Translations under genes and position numbers: made by a program
The notes under the pieces: generated by a model
Seen by the model: the letters and a program-made list of their open reading frames with translations, nothing else
The model's database searches: none
What the model was told of the DNA's origin: nothing
Shown: piece by piece, positions 5,682-5,991 of the stretch
Layout of the letters: every line of letters begins with the position of its first letter
Position numbering within the stretch: the stretch's first letter is position 1
From: Rhizobium sp. Q54
Lineage (GTDB): Bacteria > Pseudomonadota > Alphaproteobacteria > Rhizobiales > Beijerinckiaceae
Length of the DNA: 5,991 bases
Direction: 5' to 3'
Assembly: GCA_945903655.1 (NCBI GenBank)
Contig: CAMDOY010000246.1
Location: 1 to 5,991, forward strand

Positions 5682-5991
5682 ATGCTTCGTAATCTCGCTC
5701 TCGCCGCCGCTGCGGCGACCATCGCCACCGCTGGCTTGGCTTCCGCCGCCGATCTGCCCAGCAAGAAGTCGGTCCCCACCCTCGCCGCCGCCGAGCCCAG
5801 CGCCATCCATGGCTTTATGGATTTTGGCTACGCGAGCAGCCGCGTCACTGGCGGCGGATTGCCGGTCTATCCCAGCAGTTCGGTTCTCTTGCAGGCGGAC
5901 ACTGGTCTGTCCATCGATCTCTACAGCAGCAAATCCGGCTTCATCAACAGCGTTTCCGTCTTCGTCGGCGCCTGGGCTGAATCCTGGAACG
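5682..5991 (+). CDS. Secreted, probably outer-membrane beta-barrel protein (N-terminal part)
   Basis: The reading frame is open for 103 codons and runs off the right edge. Residues 1-22 (MLRNLALAAAAATIATAGLASA) form a short Sec signal peptide with one arginine, an alanine-rich core and an ASA cleavage site. The mature start ADLPSKK resembles many rhizobial outer-membrane proteins. After a low-complexity linker (VPTLAAAEPSA), from residue 43 alternating polar and hydrophobic strands rich in Gly, Ser and aromatics appear: HGFMDFGYASS, then LQADTGLSIDLYSS, then SGFINSVSVFVGAWAESW. These look like transmembrane beta hairpins. It is transcribed away from the uptake operon and may be unrelated or may serve as its outer-membrane channel. 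No specific family can be named from this fragment. Confidence 0.8.
   Translation, partial: MLRNLALAAAAATIATAGLASAADLPSKKSVPTLAAAEPSAIHGFMDFGYASSRVTGGGLPVYPSSSVLLQADTGLSIDLYSSKSGFINSVSVFVGAWAESWN

Noticed and set aside
5495..5806. Leftward open frame of 103 codons overlapping the start of the outer-membrane gene
   Set aside because: It overlaps the signal-peptide region of a gene with a strong Shine-Dalgarno, its translation has no family features, and it crosses the intergenic region.

Overview
The window looks like a chromosomal segment of an alphaproteobacterium, most likely a Hyphomicrobiales (Rhizobiales) relative. The grounds are high-GC coding DNA, tightly packed catabolic and ABC-uptake genes, and a rightward gene encoding an exported protein whose mature end starts ADLPSKK, a beginning often seen in outer-membrane proteins of Bradyrhizobium and Rhodopseudomonas-type bacteria. 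The organism assignment is inference; no rRNA or tRNA gene is present to settle it.

Positions 1-5149 hold one apparent leftward operon, read from right to left. It encodes an NAD-binding beta-hydroxyacid (3-hydroxyisobutyrate-type) dehydrogenase, a luciferase-like flavin-dependent monooxygenase, a Tat-exported periplasmic solute-binding protein, a LivH-type permease, a LivM-type permease, and the first 32 residues of a LivG-type ATPase that runs off the left edge. Gaps are 7, 32 and 38 bases, followed by two 4-base stop/start overlaps (GTGA and ATGA), so co-transcription is very likely. A LivF-type second ATPase is expected just outside the window.

Positions 5150-5681 are a 532-base divergent intergenic region. 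Its left part is GC-rich and uneventful. About 5330-5540 is conspicuously AT-rich and carries two neighbouring perfect inverted repeats (5379-5397 and 5403-5417) that look like operators for the leftward operon. Closer to the rightward gene are a short GC hairpin followed by TTTTT, a spaced inverted repeat, and a strong Shine-Dalgarno that may be partly sequestered.

From 5682 to the right edge is the beginning of a rightward gene for a secreted, probably outer-membrane beta-barrel protein.

Taken together, the leftward genes suggest uptake of a small, probably nitrogen-, sulfur- or carboxyl-bearing compound by a HAAT-family (branched-chain amino acid type) ABC importer. FMNH2/O2-dependent cleavage would follow, then oxidation or reduction of a hydroxyacid or semialdehyde product. 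The layout resembles in logic (not in gene order) the Rut pyrimidine pathway or sulfone/sulfonate utilisation, but the substrate cannot be read from the sequence. This is the main candidate for a little-described system here. Otherwise the window is ordinary metabolic DNA, with no mobile elements, CRISPR arrays or RNA genes.
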